A DNA stretch of 64,000 nucleotides from Ruegeria discodermiae (GTDB lineage: Bacteria > Pseudomonadota > Alphaproteobacteria > Rhodobacterales > Rhodobacteraceae). The notes beneath the pieces are model-generated. The model made no database searches, was not told the DNA's origin, and worked only from the letters and a program-made list of their open reading frames with translations. Where the stretch lies: contig NZ_JAVAMO010000001.1 in the NCBI RefSeq assembly GCF_030758345.1, positions 1,302,001 to 1,366,000 of the forward strand, read 5' to 3'. Of the stretch, positions 17,322-26,511 are shown in pieces (the stretch's first letter is position 1; each line of letters starts with the position of its first letter). The translations under genes and the position numbers were made by a program.

Positions 17322-17999
17322 ATGCATATCGAACCGGGCGTCGTGCATGGCGCAAAAATGGTTTTCGCCTACGGCACAGCAGCCGCTGCCGCTGGGTATT
17401 CTCTGAAACTGATCGCAGACGATCTGAAAGAACGCGCCGCGACCTCGTTCATTGCGCGTTCCATCGCCGCCACACTGGGCGTCTTTATCTTCTTCGAGGT
17501 GCTGCCGCATTTCCCGGTCGGCATTTCCGAGGTTCACTTCATTCTGGGGACCACGCTGCTGCTGATTCTGGGTGCGGCACCCGCTGCGGTTGGTCTGGCC
17601 GCTGGCCTGGCCATTCAGGGCCTGCTCTTCGCGCCCAGTGACGTGCCGATGTATTTCGTGAACATCACCACATTGCTGGTGCCGCTTTTTGGTATCCATG
17701 CGCTGGCCAAGCGCGCGCTGCCGCAGAACGTCGCCTATGTCGATCTGGGCTACACCGATGTTCTGAAACTGTCGGCAGCCTATCAGGGCGGCGTGATCGC
17801 CTGGGTCGCTTTCTGGGCCTTCTACGGTCAGGGGTTCGGTGCCGAGAATATGGCCGCCGTTGGCAGCTTTGGTCTGGCCTATATGCTGGTCGTGCTGATC
17901 GAGCCGGTCTTTGACCTCGCCGTTCTGGCCGGTGCCAAGTCGCTGAAAGGTATGAAGGGTTCTGGCCTGGTGACCCCGCGCCTCTATCACGCGGCCTGA
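17322..17999 (+). CDS. CbiM-like cobalt ECF transporter permease
   Basis: The 225-residue membrane protein begins MHIEPGVVHG, recalling the MHI N-terminus of CbiM, in which the amino terminus and His2 help bind cobalt. Six or so hydrophobic segments follow (IAATLGVFIFFEV, VHFILGTTLLLILGAAPAAVGLA, YLVVLIEPVFDLAVLA). It contains AAPAAVGLAAGLAIQGLLF, a conserved CbiM-type stretch. A B12 riboswitch immediately upstream supports cobalt uptake. No CbiQ, CbiO or CbiN genes are present, as in other solitary CbiM relatives. Confidence 0.82.
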   Translation: MHIEPGVVHGAKMVFAYGTAAAAAGYSLKLIADDLKERAATSFIARSIAATLGVFIFFEVLPHFPVGISEVHFILGTTLLLILGAAPAAVGLAAGLAIQGLLFAPSDVPMYFVNITTLLVPLFGIHALAKRALPQNVAYVDLGYTDVLKLSAAYQGGVIAWVAFWAFYGQGFGAENMAAVGSFGLAYMLVVLIEPVFDLAVLAGAKSLKGMKGSGLVTPRLYHAA

Positions 18000-18021
18000 T
18001 CCAATCTAACGCGCAAAGGAT

Positions 18022-18048
18022 GGCTCCGGCTCAACACAGGCCGGAGCC
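18022..18048 (+). terminator. Terminator-like hairpin between the CbiM-like gene and cobF
   Basis: GGCTCCGGC (18022-18030) and GCCGGAGCC (18040-18048) form a perfect 9-bp stem with a 9-nt loop, followed by ATTGTCTGTT. It ends only 10 nt before the cobF ATG at 18059, so it may act as a terminator or attenuator, or as a structure controlling cobF translation. Confidence 0.55.
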
Positions 18049-18058
18049 ATTGTCTGTT

Positions 18059-18802
18059 ATGCAAGAGCTTTTCCTGATCGGTATTGGCACCGGCAACCCG
18101 GATCACGTGACCCGCGAGGGCGCGCGCGCGATCTGTGAGGCGGACCTGATCCTGATCCCCCGCAAAGGCAGCGGCAAAGAGGATCTGGCCGGTCTGCGTG
18201 AGCAGATCATCACCGATCTGAGCGATACCCCGCCGCCGTTGGCCCATTTCGATATTCCCAAGCGCCGCGCCAACGCCGGTTACCTGCAAGGGGTCGAGGA
18301 CTGGCATGACGCCATTGCGCAGCGCTGGCAGGAGGCCATTGCGCGCCACAAGGACGCAAAGCGTGTCGCCCTGCTGATCTGGGGTGATCCCTCGCTCTAT
18401 GACAGTTCGCTGCGCATCGCCGACCGGCTGGAGCCGAAACCGGCGATCCGGGTCATTCCCGGCATCACCGCCATTCAGGCGCTGACCGCCGCTCATGCGA
18501 TTCCGATCAACGAGTTGGGTGCGCCCTATATCGTCACAACCGGACGCCGCATACGGGACGAGGGCTGGCCTGACCCGGTCACCTCTGTCGCCGTGATGCT
18601 GGACGGTGAATGCTCGTTTCAGTCGCTCGATCCCGACCGCTATGACATCTGGTGGGGCGCGTTTGTCGGGATGCAGGAACAGATTCTGATCCATGGCCCG
18701 CTGCACGAGGTATCCCGGCAAATCATCGACACACGCGCCACAGCCCGCACCGAGCATGGCTGGATCATGGATATCTATCTGCTGCGCAAGCGCGCGGGCT
18801 GA
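18059..18802 (+). CDS. cobF: Precorrin-6A synthase (deacetylating) CobF
   Basis: The 247-residue methyltransferase methylates C-1 of precorrin-5 with release of acetate, giving precorrin-6A. It has LIGIGTGNPDHVTREGA at the N-terminus, LIWGDPSLYDSSLRIA in the middle and VIPGITAIQALTAAHAIP. The ATG at 18059 is chosen because it gives the normal N-terminus; an in-frame ATG at 18020 would place part of the hairpin in the coding region. No good Shine-Dalgarno is seen, apart from GGAG inside the hairpin. It completes the ring-modification set although separated from the main operon. Confidence 0.92.
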   Translation: MQELFLIGIGTGNPDHVTREGARAICEADLILIPRKGSGKEDLAGLREQIITDLSDTPPPLAHFDIPKRRANAGYLQGVEDWHDAIAQRWQEAIARHKDAKRVALLIWGDPSLYDSSLRIADRLEPKPAIRVIPGITAIQALTAAHAIPINELGAPYIVTTGRRIRDEGWPDPVTSVAVMLDGECSFQSLDPDRYDIWWGAFVGMQEQILIHGPLHEVSRQIIDTRATARTEHGWIMDIYLLRKRAG

Positions 18803-18883
18803 GCGGGCCGTGTAATCCACGCAAATGTGATGCCGCCTTCCCCCATAACATGGCATCAAGGCGAAAAAGATCGGGAGAATGCC

Positions 18884-19357
18884 ATGATCAGAATCGCTTG
18901 CCTTATTGTCGCGCTGGGGGTTGCCAGTATAGCTCATGCAAAAGACATGGTGGCGCGTGAGGGATGGGCGGTGCTGCCGACCGGTAAATCCTACGACCAA
19001 CTCGTCACCGACGTGAAAGCTGCCGTGAAAGAGAACGGGCTGATCGTCGTGACCCAGGCCGGGCCGACCAAGGCGGCCGCAGCGCGCGGCATCACCATAC
19101 CGGGCAATCGTGTCATTGGTGTCTTCAACAACGACTTTGCGGTGCGCGTTCTGAATACCTCAACCGCAGCGATGATCGAAGCGCCGATCCGGCTTTATGT
19201 GACCGAAAATGCAGACGGGACGGCCACGCTCTCCTACAAAACCCCGTCCTTTGTCTTTGCGCCCTATGCAGAGGGTGGCACCGAATTGCAGGCCATTGCA
19301 CTAGAGCTGGATGGCCGCTTTGACGCCATCGCCAAGTCTGCCGTGACCTCACAGTGA
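18884..19357 (+). CDS. DUF302 family exported protein
   Basis: A 157-residue protein with a clear signal peptide (MIRIACLIVALGVASIAHA, cut before KDM) and a DUF302 domain characterised by SYDQLVTDVKAAVKENGLIVV at the start and VFNNDFAVRVL in the middle. DUF302 proteins bind small ligands in the periplasm in some cases, but the role is not settled. GGGAGA at 18873-18878 supports the ATG at 18884. Upstream, TGATGCC (18827) and GGCATCA (18852) form a spaced inverted repeat that could be regulatory. Confidence 0.8.
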   Translation: MIRIACLIVALGVASIAHAKDMVAREGWAVLPTGKSYDQLVTDVKAAVKENGLIVVTQAGPTKAAAARGITIPGNRVIGVFNNDFAVRVLNTSTAAMIEAPIRLYVTENADGTATLSYKTPSFVFAPYAEGGTELQAIALELDGRFDAIAKSAVTSQ

Positions 19358-19425
19358 CGTGATTCCACTTGCCTCCGGACGCGCAACGCGCAATCTCCGC
19401 TCAAAGCTTGTTCGGAGACCCGTTG

Positions 19426-21045
19426 ATGCAGAACCAGACCATTCGCGCCGCTGACCTTCTGGCCCGCAGGCTCTACGAGGCGGGATGCCGCCACGCGTTT
19501 GGGATGCCGGGGGGTGAGGTGCTGACTCTGGTCGATGCGCTGGAAAAGGCCGGGATCACCTTCCATCTGGCCAAGCACGAGAACGCGGCGGGCTTCATGG
19601 GCGAGGCCGTGCATCACCGCGACGGCGCGCCTGCCATCCTACTCGCCACGCTGGGTCCGGGTGCGATGAACGGGATCAATGTGGTCGCCAACGCGCAGCA
19701 GGACCGGGTGCCGATGATCGTGTTGACCGGCTGCGTCGATGCGGATGAGGCGCTGACCTACACCCATCAGGTGATGGATCATCAGGAGGTGTTCCGCCCT
19801 ATCACCAAGGGCACGTTCCGGATGACCGCCAAAGGCGCCGATATCGTGGCTGACAAGGCGGTGTCGCTGGCGATGCAACAGCGCTGCGGCCCGGTGCATA
19901 TCGACGTGCCGATCTCGGTCGCGGATACTCAGGTCGCGCCCCCGCGCCTGCGCCGTCTGGCACCAGCGGCCCCGGTCGCCCCCTGCGGCACCGAGGTGGA
20001 ACAGGCGCGCAAATGGCTGGCCGCCAGCGAGCGGCCCATCGCGATCATCGGGCTGGATGTGCTTTATGACGGGTCGGCCTGCGTGACTCGCGCCTTTCTA
20101 GAACATTTCGGCATCCCCTTCGTGACCACCTACAAAGCCAAAGGTGTGATCCCCGAAGACCATCCGCTCTGCCTGGGTGGCGCGGGCCTGTCGCCATTGG
20201 CCGACAGCCACCTTGTGCCCTTGGTCGAACGCGCGGATCTGGTGCTCTGCATCGGTTATGATCCGATCGAGATGCGTCCCGGCTGGCGCGAGATCTGGGA
20301 CCCGGCAACGCAGAACGTGATCGATGTCGCAGCTGCGCCCAACGATCACTACATGCATCAGGCCGGGGTGAACCTTGTGGCCGATACCGCCGCCACTCTG
20401 GAGGTCCTTGCCAAGGGCATCCCGGCACGCCCGACATGGTCCGGGAACGAGCCCGATGAGGCCCGCCGCGCGCTGGCTGCGGCCTTCCCCAACGATGACG
20501 AATGGGGACCGGCGGCTGTGATCGCCGAGACCCGCGCCACCCTGCCGGACACAACGCTGGCCACCGCTGATAGCGGCGCGCATCGCATCCTGCTTAGCCA
20601 GATGTGGGGCTGCTCCGAGCCGCGCGGACTGATCCAGTCCTCGGCCCTGTGCACGATGGGCTGCGCGGTGCCCATGGCCATCGGGTTGAAACTGGCCGAA
20701 CCGGATCGGCCCGTCATCAGCTTTTCCGGCGATGCCGGGTTTCTAATGGTGGCTGGGGAACTCTCGACCGCCGCAGAACTCGGCGGCAACCCGACCTTTC
20801 TGGTCTTCGTCGATGCCAGCCTTGCGCTGATCGAGTTGAAACAGAGGGGCCGACAGATGACGAACCGCGGCGTGGATTTCGGGCACCATGATTTTGCGGC
20901 CATCGGGCGGGCCTTTGGTGGCAATGGTCACACAGTGCGCAACCGCACCGAACTGCGCGCCGCGCTTGAGGCCGCGCAAAGCGCTGACCGTTTCACCGTA
21001 ATCGCCGCCGAGATTGACCGCGAGGGTTATGATGGCCGTATCTGA
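19426..21045 (+). CDS. Thiamine pyrophosphate-dependent enzyme, acetolactate synthase-like
   Basis: The 539-residue protein has the three-domain ThDP fold. The N-terminal pyrimidine-binding domain has HAFGMPGGEVLTLVDAL and the activating glutamate E52 in AKHENAAG. A central domain follows, then a C-terminal PP-binding motif SFSGDAGFLMVAGELSTA. The usual Asn-Asn after GDG is replaced by VFVDASLALIELKQ. This resembles acetolactate synthase-like or oxo-acid decarboxylase paralogues, not a canonical IlvB. CGGAGA lies 7 nt before the ATG at 19426. It overlaps the CoA-transferase gene, so both probably serve one pathway; the substrate is unknown. Confidence 0.82.
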   Translation: MQNQTIRAADLLARRLYEAGCRHAFGMPGGEVLTLVDALEKAGITFHLAKHENAAGFMGEAVHHRDGAPAILLATLGPGAMNGINVVANAQQDRVPMIVLTGCVDADEALTYTHQVMDHQEVFRPITKGTFRMTAKGADIVADKAVSLAMQQRCGPVHIDVPISVADTQVAPPRLRRLAPAAPVAPCGTEVEQARKWLAASERPIAIIGLDVLYDGSACVTRAFLEHFGIPFVTTYKAKGVIPEDHPLCLGGAGLSPLADSHLVPLVERADLVLCIGYDPIEMRPGWREIWDPATQNVIDVAAAPNDHYMHQAGVNLVADTAATLEVLAKGIPARPTWSGNEPDEARRALAAAFPNDDEWGPAAVIAETRATLPDTTLATADSGAHRILLSQMWGCSEPRGLIQSSALCTMGCAVPMAIGLKLAEPDRPVISFSGDAGFLMVAGELSTAAELGGNPTFLVFVDASLALIELKQRGRQMTNRGVDFGHHDFAAIGRAFGGNGHTVRNRTELRAALEAAQSADRFTVIAAEIDREGYDGRI

Positions 21046-22216
21046 GGGTGCATTGAGCGGGGTCAAGGTTCTGGATCTCAGCCGTATTCTGGCCGGACCG
21101 ACCTGCACGCAATTGCTGGGGGATCTAGGGGCCAGCGTACTCAAGATCGAAAACCCCGCGACGGGCGGCGACGACACGCGGCAGTGGGGTCCGCCCTATG
21201 CCGAGGATGCCGATGGCAATCCCAGCGATCTCAGCGCCTATTTCATGGCCGCCAACCGCAATAAAAAATCCGTGGCGGTTGATATCACCACCCCCGAAGG
21301 GCAGGCCACCATCAAGCGACTGGCCGGTGAGGCCGATATCCTGATCGAGAATTTCAAACCCGGCGGGCTGGCAAAATACGGGCTCGATTATGCCACGCTT
21401 TCGGCTGAGCTGCCGGGGCTGGTCTATTGTTCCATCTCGGGGTTCGGACAAACCGGCCCGAACGCCTCGAAGCCCGGTTACGACCTGATGGCGCAGGGCT
21501 ATGGCGGGATCATGTCGCTGACCGGCGATCCCGAGGGCAGTCCGATGAAGGTGGGCGTTGGCATCGCGGATGTGATGTGCGGCATGTACGCCACCGTGGG
21601 TATTCTGGCCGCGCTGCGCCACAAGGAGCGCACCGGCGAGGGCCAGCAGATCGACATCGCATTGGTGGATTCGCAGATCGCCTGGCTGATCAACGAAGGC
21701 GTGAACTATCTGACCACCGGCAACACGCCCCAGCGGCGCGGCAACGGCCATCCCAACATTGTGCCCTATGATGTGTATGAAACCGCTGATGGCCATGTCA
21801 TTCTGGCTGTCGGCAACGATACGCAATTCCAGCGGTTCTGCGCCTTCATCGACCAGCCCGACCTCGCTCGGGACGCGCGTTTCGCAACCAACCCCCAGCG
21901 ACTGGCGCATCGCGATGCGTTGAACGCCATTCTGCGGCTCGCCCTGTGCCAGCGCAGCAGCGCCGAGGTGATCGCTGGGCTGGAGGCGGTCAAGGTTCCG
22001 GTCGGCCCGGTACAGACTCTCGATCAGGTCTTTGCCGGTGATCAGGTGGCGGCCCGCGACATGCGCCTGACATTGCCCGCCGGACCTGGCCCCGTCGATC
22101 TGATCGGCAATCCGCTGAAACTCTCGCGCACCCCGGTCACCTACCGCCACGCGCCGCCTGTCTTCGATGCCGATACCGATCAAGTGTTACGCAGCGACAC
22201 CCCCTTCGACGATTGA
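21032..22216 (+). CDS. CaiB/BaiF family type III CoA-transferase
   Basis: The product of about 394 residues shows family III CoA-transferase features: KVLDLSRILAGPTCTQLLGDLGA at the N-terminus split by the cofactor segment, NRNKKSVAVD, the catalytic aspartate region KPGYDLMAQGYGG and the C-terminal VPVGPVQTLDQVF. These enzymes move CoA between a thioester and a carboxylate. The gene starts inside the TPP-enzyme gene; ATG codons at 21029 and 21032 are both possible, with GAGGG giving better spacing to 21032. A decarboxylase/CoA-transferase pair recalls oxalate or related acid catabolism, but sequence alone does not settle it. Confidence 0.85.
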   Translation: MAVSEGALSGVKVLDLSRILAGPTCTQLLGDLGASVLKIENPATGGDDTRQWGPPYAEDADGNPSDLSAYFMAANRNKKSVAVDITTPEGQATIKRLAGEADILIENFKPGGLAKYGLDYATLSAELPGLVYCSISGFGQTGPNASKPGYDLMAQGYGGIMSLTGDPEGSPMKVGVGIADVMCGMYATVGILAALRHKERTGEGQQIDIALVDSQIAWLINEGVNYLTTGNTPQRRGNGHPNIVPYDVYETADGHVILAVGNDTQFQRFCAFIDQPDLARDARFATNPQRLAHRDALNAILRLALCQRSSAEVIAGLEAVKVPVGPVQTLDQVFAGDQVAARDMRLTLPAGPGPVDLIGNPLKLSRTPVTYRHAPPVFDADTDQVLRSDTPFDD

Positions 22217-22352
22217 AACACATTGCCTGTTTTGGCGGCGTTCGGCTGAAACATGCCACCCAATCGGCGGATTTTTTCGCGTTTTCCGCACACGTCGTTT
22301 CACCAATTCGCGAGCACGGTCGATACTGTTACTGGCCTTGAATAGAGTTTGC

Positions 22353-22371
22353 TAAGGCAATGGCAGCCTTA
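22353..22371. promoter_or_regulatory. Inverted repeat upstream of the glucan operon
   Basis: TAAGGC (22353-22358) and GCCTTA (22366-22371) are separated by 7 nt, close to the TPR gene start at 22398. The 181-nt gap after the CoA-transferase contains no gene. It could be an operator near the promoter of the TPR-opg operon. Confidence 0.3.
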
Positions 22372-22397
22372 CGAAAAATTACAGAGTGGACCCCGGC

Positions 22398-23768
22398 ATG
22401 AAACAAGACGTTTTTGGACAGATGAACAGCCTGACACGCGCGGACAGCGCCGAGGCATGGGATGGCGTTCTTCTGGGCTTCCTGGCGCATGCGGCGGTCA
22501 CCCCCGAACATCTCGGCAAGGTCCTGACGCTGGAGCCCGATTTTGCGCTGGGTCACGCGGTCAAGGGCATGTTCCTGTCGCTGCTGGGACGCCGCGAACT
22601 GATGGCGACCGCCGCCGAGGCGCTGACCCTAGCCGAAGATGCGGCGCGGCACGGATCGATCACCTTACGCGAACAGAAATATGTCGAGGCGCTGCGGCTG
22701 TGGCTGAACGGCAACCAGACCGGCGCCGTGCAGACCTTTGAGACAGTGCTGCGCGATCATCCCGACGATACACTCGCGATGAAGCTCAGCCATGCCTGCC
22801 GCTTTGTGCTGGGCGATTCCCAAGGCATGCGCCGCTCGATTGAGCGTGTGATGCCTGCATACGCCCCCGACCATGCCGGGCGTGGCTACCTGCTGGGCTG
22901 TCACGCGTTTTCGCTGGAAGAAACCGGGGCCTATGAAAAGGCCGAGATCGCCGGGCGTCAGGCGCTTTGGATGGTGTCCGATGATGCCTGGGGCCTGCAC
23001 GCGGTCGCGCATGTGCATGACATGACAGGCAATGCCAAAACCGGGTTGGAATGGCTGTCAGGCCGCGAGGCCGCCTGGGCGCATTGCAACAATTTCCGCT
23101 ACCATGTGTGGTGGCACAAGGCGCTGATGCATCTCGACCTGGGTCAGGTCGACCGGGTGATGGAGCTTTATGACGCTGAGATTCGCAAGGATCGCACTGA
23201 CGACTACCGCGATATCTCGAACGCCACCTCTCTCCTGATGCGGCTGGAACTGGAAGGTGTCGATGTCGGCGATCGCTGGGACGAACTGGCCAATTTGAGC
23301 GCCTCGCGAACCGAGGATGGCTGCCTGATCTTTGCCGATCTGCACTACCTGCTGGCCCTGACCGGCAGCGACCATGGCGAGGCTGGTGCCCGGATGCTGG
23401 CCCGCATCCACGCCGATGCCAAGCGCAGCGATTGCGATGTCTCACGCCGCATGGCCGATCCGGGTGTTGCGGCGGCCAACGGGCTCTGTGCCTTTGGCGA
23501 GGGCCGCTATGGCGAAGCCTTCGATAACCTGTTGATGGCCCGCGACAAAATGCACCTCGCAGGCGGTTCACATGCCCAGCGGGATGTGTTTGAACGCCTC
23601 ACCATCGATTCCGGTCTGCGCGCCGGGCGGTTGGACGCGGTCGAACTCATTCTCGACGACCGGCAGGCCAAACGCGCGGGCGGTGAAGACAATTATGCTC
23701 TGGCCCGCCGCGCATTGATCGCAGCCGGTCGGGGTGGCGCGGACGCGCAAAGCGTGCCCGCCGAATAA
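22398..23768 (+). CDS. Tetratricopeptide repeat protein (TTC38-like) preceding OpgC
   Basis: The 456-residue cytoplasmic protein is almost entirely helical with degenerate TPR units (for example AEALTLAEDAARHG; GYLLGCHAFSLEETGAYEKAE; WGLHAVAHVHDMTGNAKTGLEWL). The HAVAHVHDMTG and WHKALMHLDLGQ pieces resemble the TTC38 family. No signal peptide or transmembrane segment is seen. The start at 22398 (MKQDVF) is taken over an in-frame GTG at 22386. It lies 23 nt before opgC on the same strand, which suggests a link to glucan synthesis, but its role is unknown. Confidence 0.8.
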   Translation: MKQDVFGQMNSLTRADSAEAWDGVLLGFLAHAAVTPEHLGKVLTLEPDFALGHAVKGMFLSLLGRRELMATAAEALTLAEDAARHGSITLREQKYVEALRLWLNGNQTGAVQTFETVLRDHPDDTLAMKLSHACRFVLGDSQGMRRSIERVMPAYAPDHAGRGYLLGCHAFSLEETGAYEKAEIAGRQALWMVSDDAWGLHAVAHVHDMTGNAKTGLEWLSGREAAWAHCNNFRYHVWWHKALMHLDLGQVDRVMELYDAEIRKDRTDDYRDISNATSLLMRLELEGVDVGDRWDELANLSASRTEDGCLIFADLHYLLALTGSDHGEAGARMLARIHADAKRSDCDVSRRMADPGVAAANGLCAFGEGRYGEAFDNLLMARDKMHLAGGSHAQRDVFERLTIDSGLRAGRLDAVELILDDRQAKRAGGEDNYALARRALIAAGRGGADAQSVPAE

Positions 23769-23791
23769 CGACCTGGAAGGACCTGAACAGT

Positions 23792-25009
23792 ATGGCGACG
23801 ATTTCGCCCGCTTCCGATTTTGCGATGGTCCGGGATCGCGCGGATACACCCGCGCGCACCCGCGATCCGAGGCTGGATTTCTATCGCGGTATCGCGATGT
23901 TCATCATCCTTATCGCCCATATTCCCGGCGACCCCTGGGCCAAGTGGATTCCGGCCCGGTTCGGATTCTCCGACGCTACCGAGATCTTTGTCTTCTGCTC
24001 GGGCATGGCCTCGGCGATTGCCTTTGGCGGGGCCTTCCTGCGCAAGGGCTGGTGGATGGGCACCGCGCGCGTGGCGTTTCGCATCTGGCAGGTCTACTGG
24101 GCGCATATCGCGCTGTTCTTCTTTGTGCTCATGTCGATGGCTGCACTGGACAATTCTGGGGCGTTTGAAAAGAGTTACGTCAGCTCTTTGAACCTGCAGC
24201 ACTTCTTCAAGGACCCTGCATCGCAACTGGTCGGCCTGTTCACCCTCACCTATGTGCCGAACTATTTCGACATCCTGCCCATGTACCTGGTGGTGCTGGC
24301 GATGATGCCGCTTTTCATGGCGCTGCACCGGATCAGCTTCTGGGCCGCTGCTTTGACCTCGGTCAGCATCTGGGCCGTGGCCCAGACCGGTGTGCTGGCC
24401 CTACCCGCCGAACCCTGGTCGGACCGACAATGGTTCTTCAATCCGTTCGGCTGGCAGCTCTTGTTCTTCACCGGCTTTGCGTTCATGCGCGGCTGGATTC
24501 CGGCCCCGCCGGTCTCGAAGGTGCTGATCTGGATCAGCGCGCTGTTTCTGGTTCTGTCCGCGCCCTTCGGGTCTTGGAAAGTGTTCCTGTGGGTCGATGC
24601 CTGGAACGGACAGGTCGGGGATGCAATCCGCGAGGTCTGGCCGCTGACAAAGGAATTCCGCGACAAGACCGATTTCGGCCTGTTCCGCTATATGCATTTC
24701 CTTGCACTGGCCTATCTGGGCTGGGTTGTCGCCGGGGAGAAGGGCCAACGACTGGTGGCAACCGGAACCGGAGCGCTGGCACAGGTCTGGCGGGTGATGC
24801 TGACCTGGATCACCAAGGTCGGCCAGCAATCGCTTGCGGTCTTTGTGTTCTCGATGGCAGCCGCCCGCCTGATCGGCGTGTTTCTAGACACCGCTGGGCG
24901 AAACTTTGCCAGCGTGACCGCTGCTAACCTCATTGGTTTTGCAATGTTAATCGGGGTGGCCTATGCCGCCGCCTGGTTCAAATCGCAACCCTGGAAGTCC
25001 AAGTCATGA
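23792..25009 (+). CDS. opgC: OpgC family membrane acyltransferase (periplasmic glucan succinylation)
   Basis: The 405-residue protein has about ten hydrophobic segments and the OpgC start pattern RLDFYRGIAMFIILIAHIPG with the DFYRG motif and a membrane histidine, followed by RFGFSDATEIFVFCSGMASA. OpgC proteins add succinyl groups to osmoregulated periplasmic glucans. The next two genes encode glucan synthesis enzymes, so the assignment agrees with context. GGAAGGA lies upstream of the ATG; the 3' end overlaps opgG by 4 nt. Confidence 0.88.
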   Translation: MATISPASDFAMVRDRADTPARTRDPRLDFYRGIAMFIILIAHIPGDPWAKWIPARFGFSDATEIFVFCSGMASAIAFGGAFLRKGWWMGTARVAFRIWQVYWAHIALFFFVLMSMAALDNSGAFEKSYVSSLNLQHFFKDPASQLVGLFTLTYVPNYFDILPMYLVVLAMMPLFMALHRISFWAAALTSVSIWAVAQTGVLALPAEPWSDRQWFFNPFGWQLLFFTGFAFMRGWIPAPPVSKVLIWISALFLVLSAPFGSWKVFLWVDAWNGQVGDAIREVWPLTKEFRDKTDFGLFRYMHFLALAYLGWVVAGEKGQRLVATGTGALAQVWRVMLTWITKVGQQSLAVFVFSMAAARLIGVFLDTAGRNFASVTAANLIGFAMLIGVAYAAAWFKSQPWKSKS

Positions 25010-26511
25010 CCCTGACCCGCCGTGCTTTTCTGACCACGACATCGGCTCTCGCTCTGGCACCCGCTCTGGGCTTTGCGAGCGGCTCGGGCGTGCCCTTTGA
25101 CCGGTCCGTGGTGATTGCACAGGCCCGCGAACTGGCCAGCCGTCCCTATGCGATGCGCGATGCGGTTCCGCAGCCCTGGCAGGACCTGACCTATGAGCAA
25201 TATCGCTCGATCCGGTTCAATCTGGATCGTGGGTTGTGGCGCGACACGCCCGCGCCCTTCAATATCGATTTCTTCGCGCCCGGCCTCTATTTCCCGCGCT
25301 CGGTCCAGATCCTGTCAGTCGAGGATGGAAATGCGACGCCGGTCGGTTTCGATCTGTCGATGTTCAACAAATCCGAAGACGTGCCAAAACTGCCCTCGGA
25401 TGAAACGCTGGGCTTTTCCGGGTTTCGGCTGCGCACAGAGATGCACCGACCCGGCCTGACCGATGAGTTCTGCGTGTTCCAGGGCGCCAGCTATTTCCGT
25501 GCCATCGGTCTGGACGAGGCCTATGGCCTGTCCGCCCGCGGCCTTGCGCTGAAGACCGGCGAGCCGGATGGCGAGGAGTTTCCCGAATTCATCCGCTTCT
25601 GGCTGGAGCGCCCCGCACCGGGCCAGCAAAACATGGTCGTGCATGCGCTGATGGATAGCCCCAGCGTGACCGGTGCCTACTGCTTTGACATCACGCCCGG
25701 CGAGGATTGCGTGATGGAGGTTGAGGCGACGCTCTTTGGACGCGAAGAGCTGGACCATGTGGGCATCGGGCCTCTGACTTCGATGTTCCTGTTCGATCAA
25801 ACCAACCACACCCGGTTTGACGATTTCCGCCCCGCCGTACATGACAGCGACGGGCTGATGATCGAGAACGGTGCGGGCGAGGTGATCTGGCGCCCGCTGG
25901 CCAACCCGACCCGGCTGCAGATCTCGTCCTTTGTTGACCGCAACCCGCGTGGTTTCGGGCTGTTGCAGCGCTCGCGCAGCTTCTCGGATTTCGCCGATCT
26001 TGAGGCCAATTACCACCGCCGCCCTGGCCTCTGGGTCGAACCCAAAGGGGAATGGGGCAAAGGCACGGTGACTTTGGTCGAGATTCCGGCGGATCAGGAA
26101 ATCTATGACAATATCGTCGCTTATTGGCGTCCCGCGACCCCGTATGCGGCGGGCGAGCAGGTCGATATCGCCTATCGCCTGACCTGGGGAGAAGAGCCCA
26201 ACCGCACCGCCCTGCCCCGCGTCATCAACACCGCCATGGGCGACAACACCTTTGGCGAGGGTCGCTTAGCGGTAGTCGATTTTGAAGACGCGCCACTGCT
26301 TGACGACATCGACAAGATCGACGTCATCACCTATTCGCCCCATGCCGAGGTCACCGATGGTGTGTTGCAGCGCAACCCAGATACCGGCGGGCTGCGGCTA
26401 GCCTTCGGGTTCGAACCTGCCGATCGCGACCATGTGGAACTGCGGGCGCAATTGCGCCGCGATGGCAAACCCGCCTCCGAGGTCTGGCTCTACCGGTGGA
26501 CCACCACATGA
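25006..26511 (+). CDS. opgG: Glucan biosynthesis protein OpgG/OpgD, Tat-exported
   Basis: The 501-residue protein has a twin-arginine type signal (TRRAFLTTTSALALAPALG) followed by the periplasmic MdoG domain (YEQYRSIRFNLDRGLW; FGLLQRSRSFSDFADLEANY; RPGLWVEPKGEWG). Proteins of this family are needed for backbone assembly or branching of osmoregulated periplasmic glucans. Tat export is more typical of the OpgD branch, so the choice between OpgG and OpgD is open. It overlaps opgC and opgH by 4 nt each. Confidence 0.9.
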   Translation: MTLTRRAFLTTTSALALAPALGFASGSGVPFDRSVVIAQARELASRPYAMRDAVPQPWQDLTYEQYRSIRFNLDRGLWRDTPAPFNIDFFAPGLYFPRSVQILSVEDGNATPVGFDLSMFNKSEDVPKLPSDETLGFSGFRLRTEMHRPGLTDEFCVFQGASYFRAIGLDEAYGLSARGLALKTGEPDGEEFPEFIRFWLERPAPGQQNMVVHALMDSPSVTGAYCFDITPGEDCVMEVEATLFGREELDHVGIGPLTSMFLFDQTNHTRFDDFRPAVHDSDGLMIENGAGEVIWRPLANPTRLQISSFVDRNPRGFGLLQRSRSFSDFADLEANYHRRPGLWVEPKGEWGKGTVTLVEIPADQEIYDNIVAYWRPATPYAAGEQVDIAYRLTWGEEPNRTALPRVINTAMGDNTFGEGRLAVVDFEDAPLLDDIDKIDVITYSPHAEVTDGVLQRNPDTGGLRLAFGFEPADRDHVELRAQLRRDGKPASEVWLYRWTTT

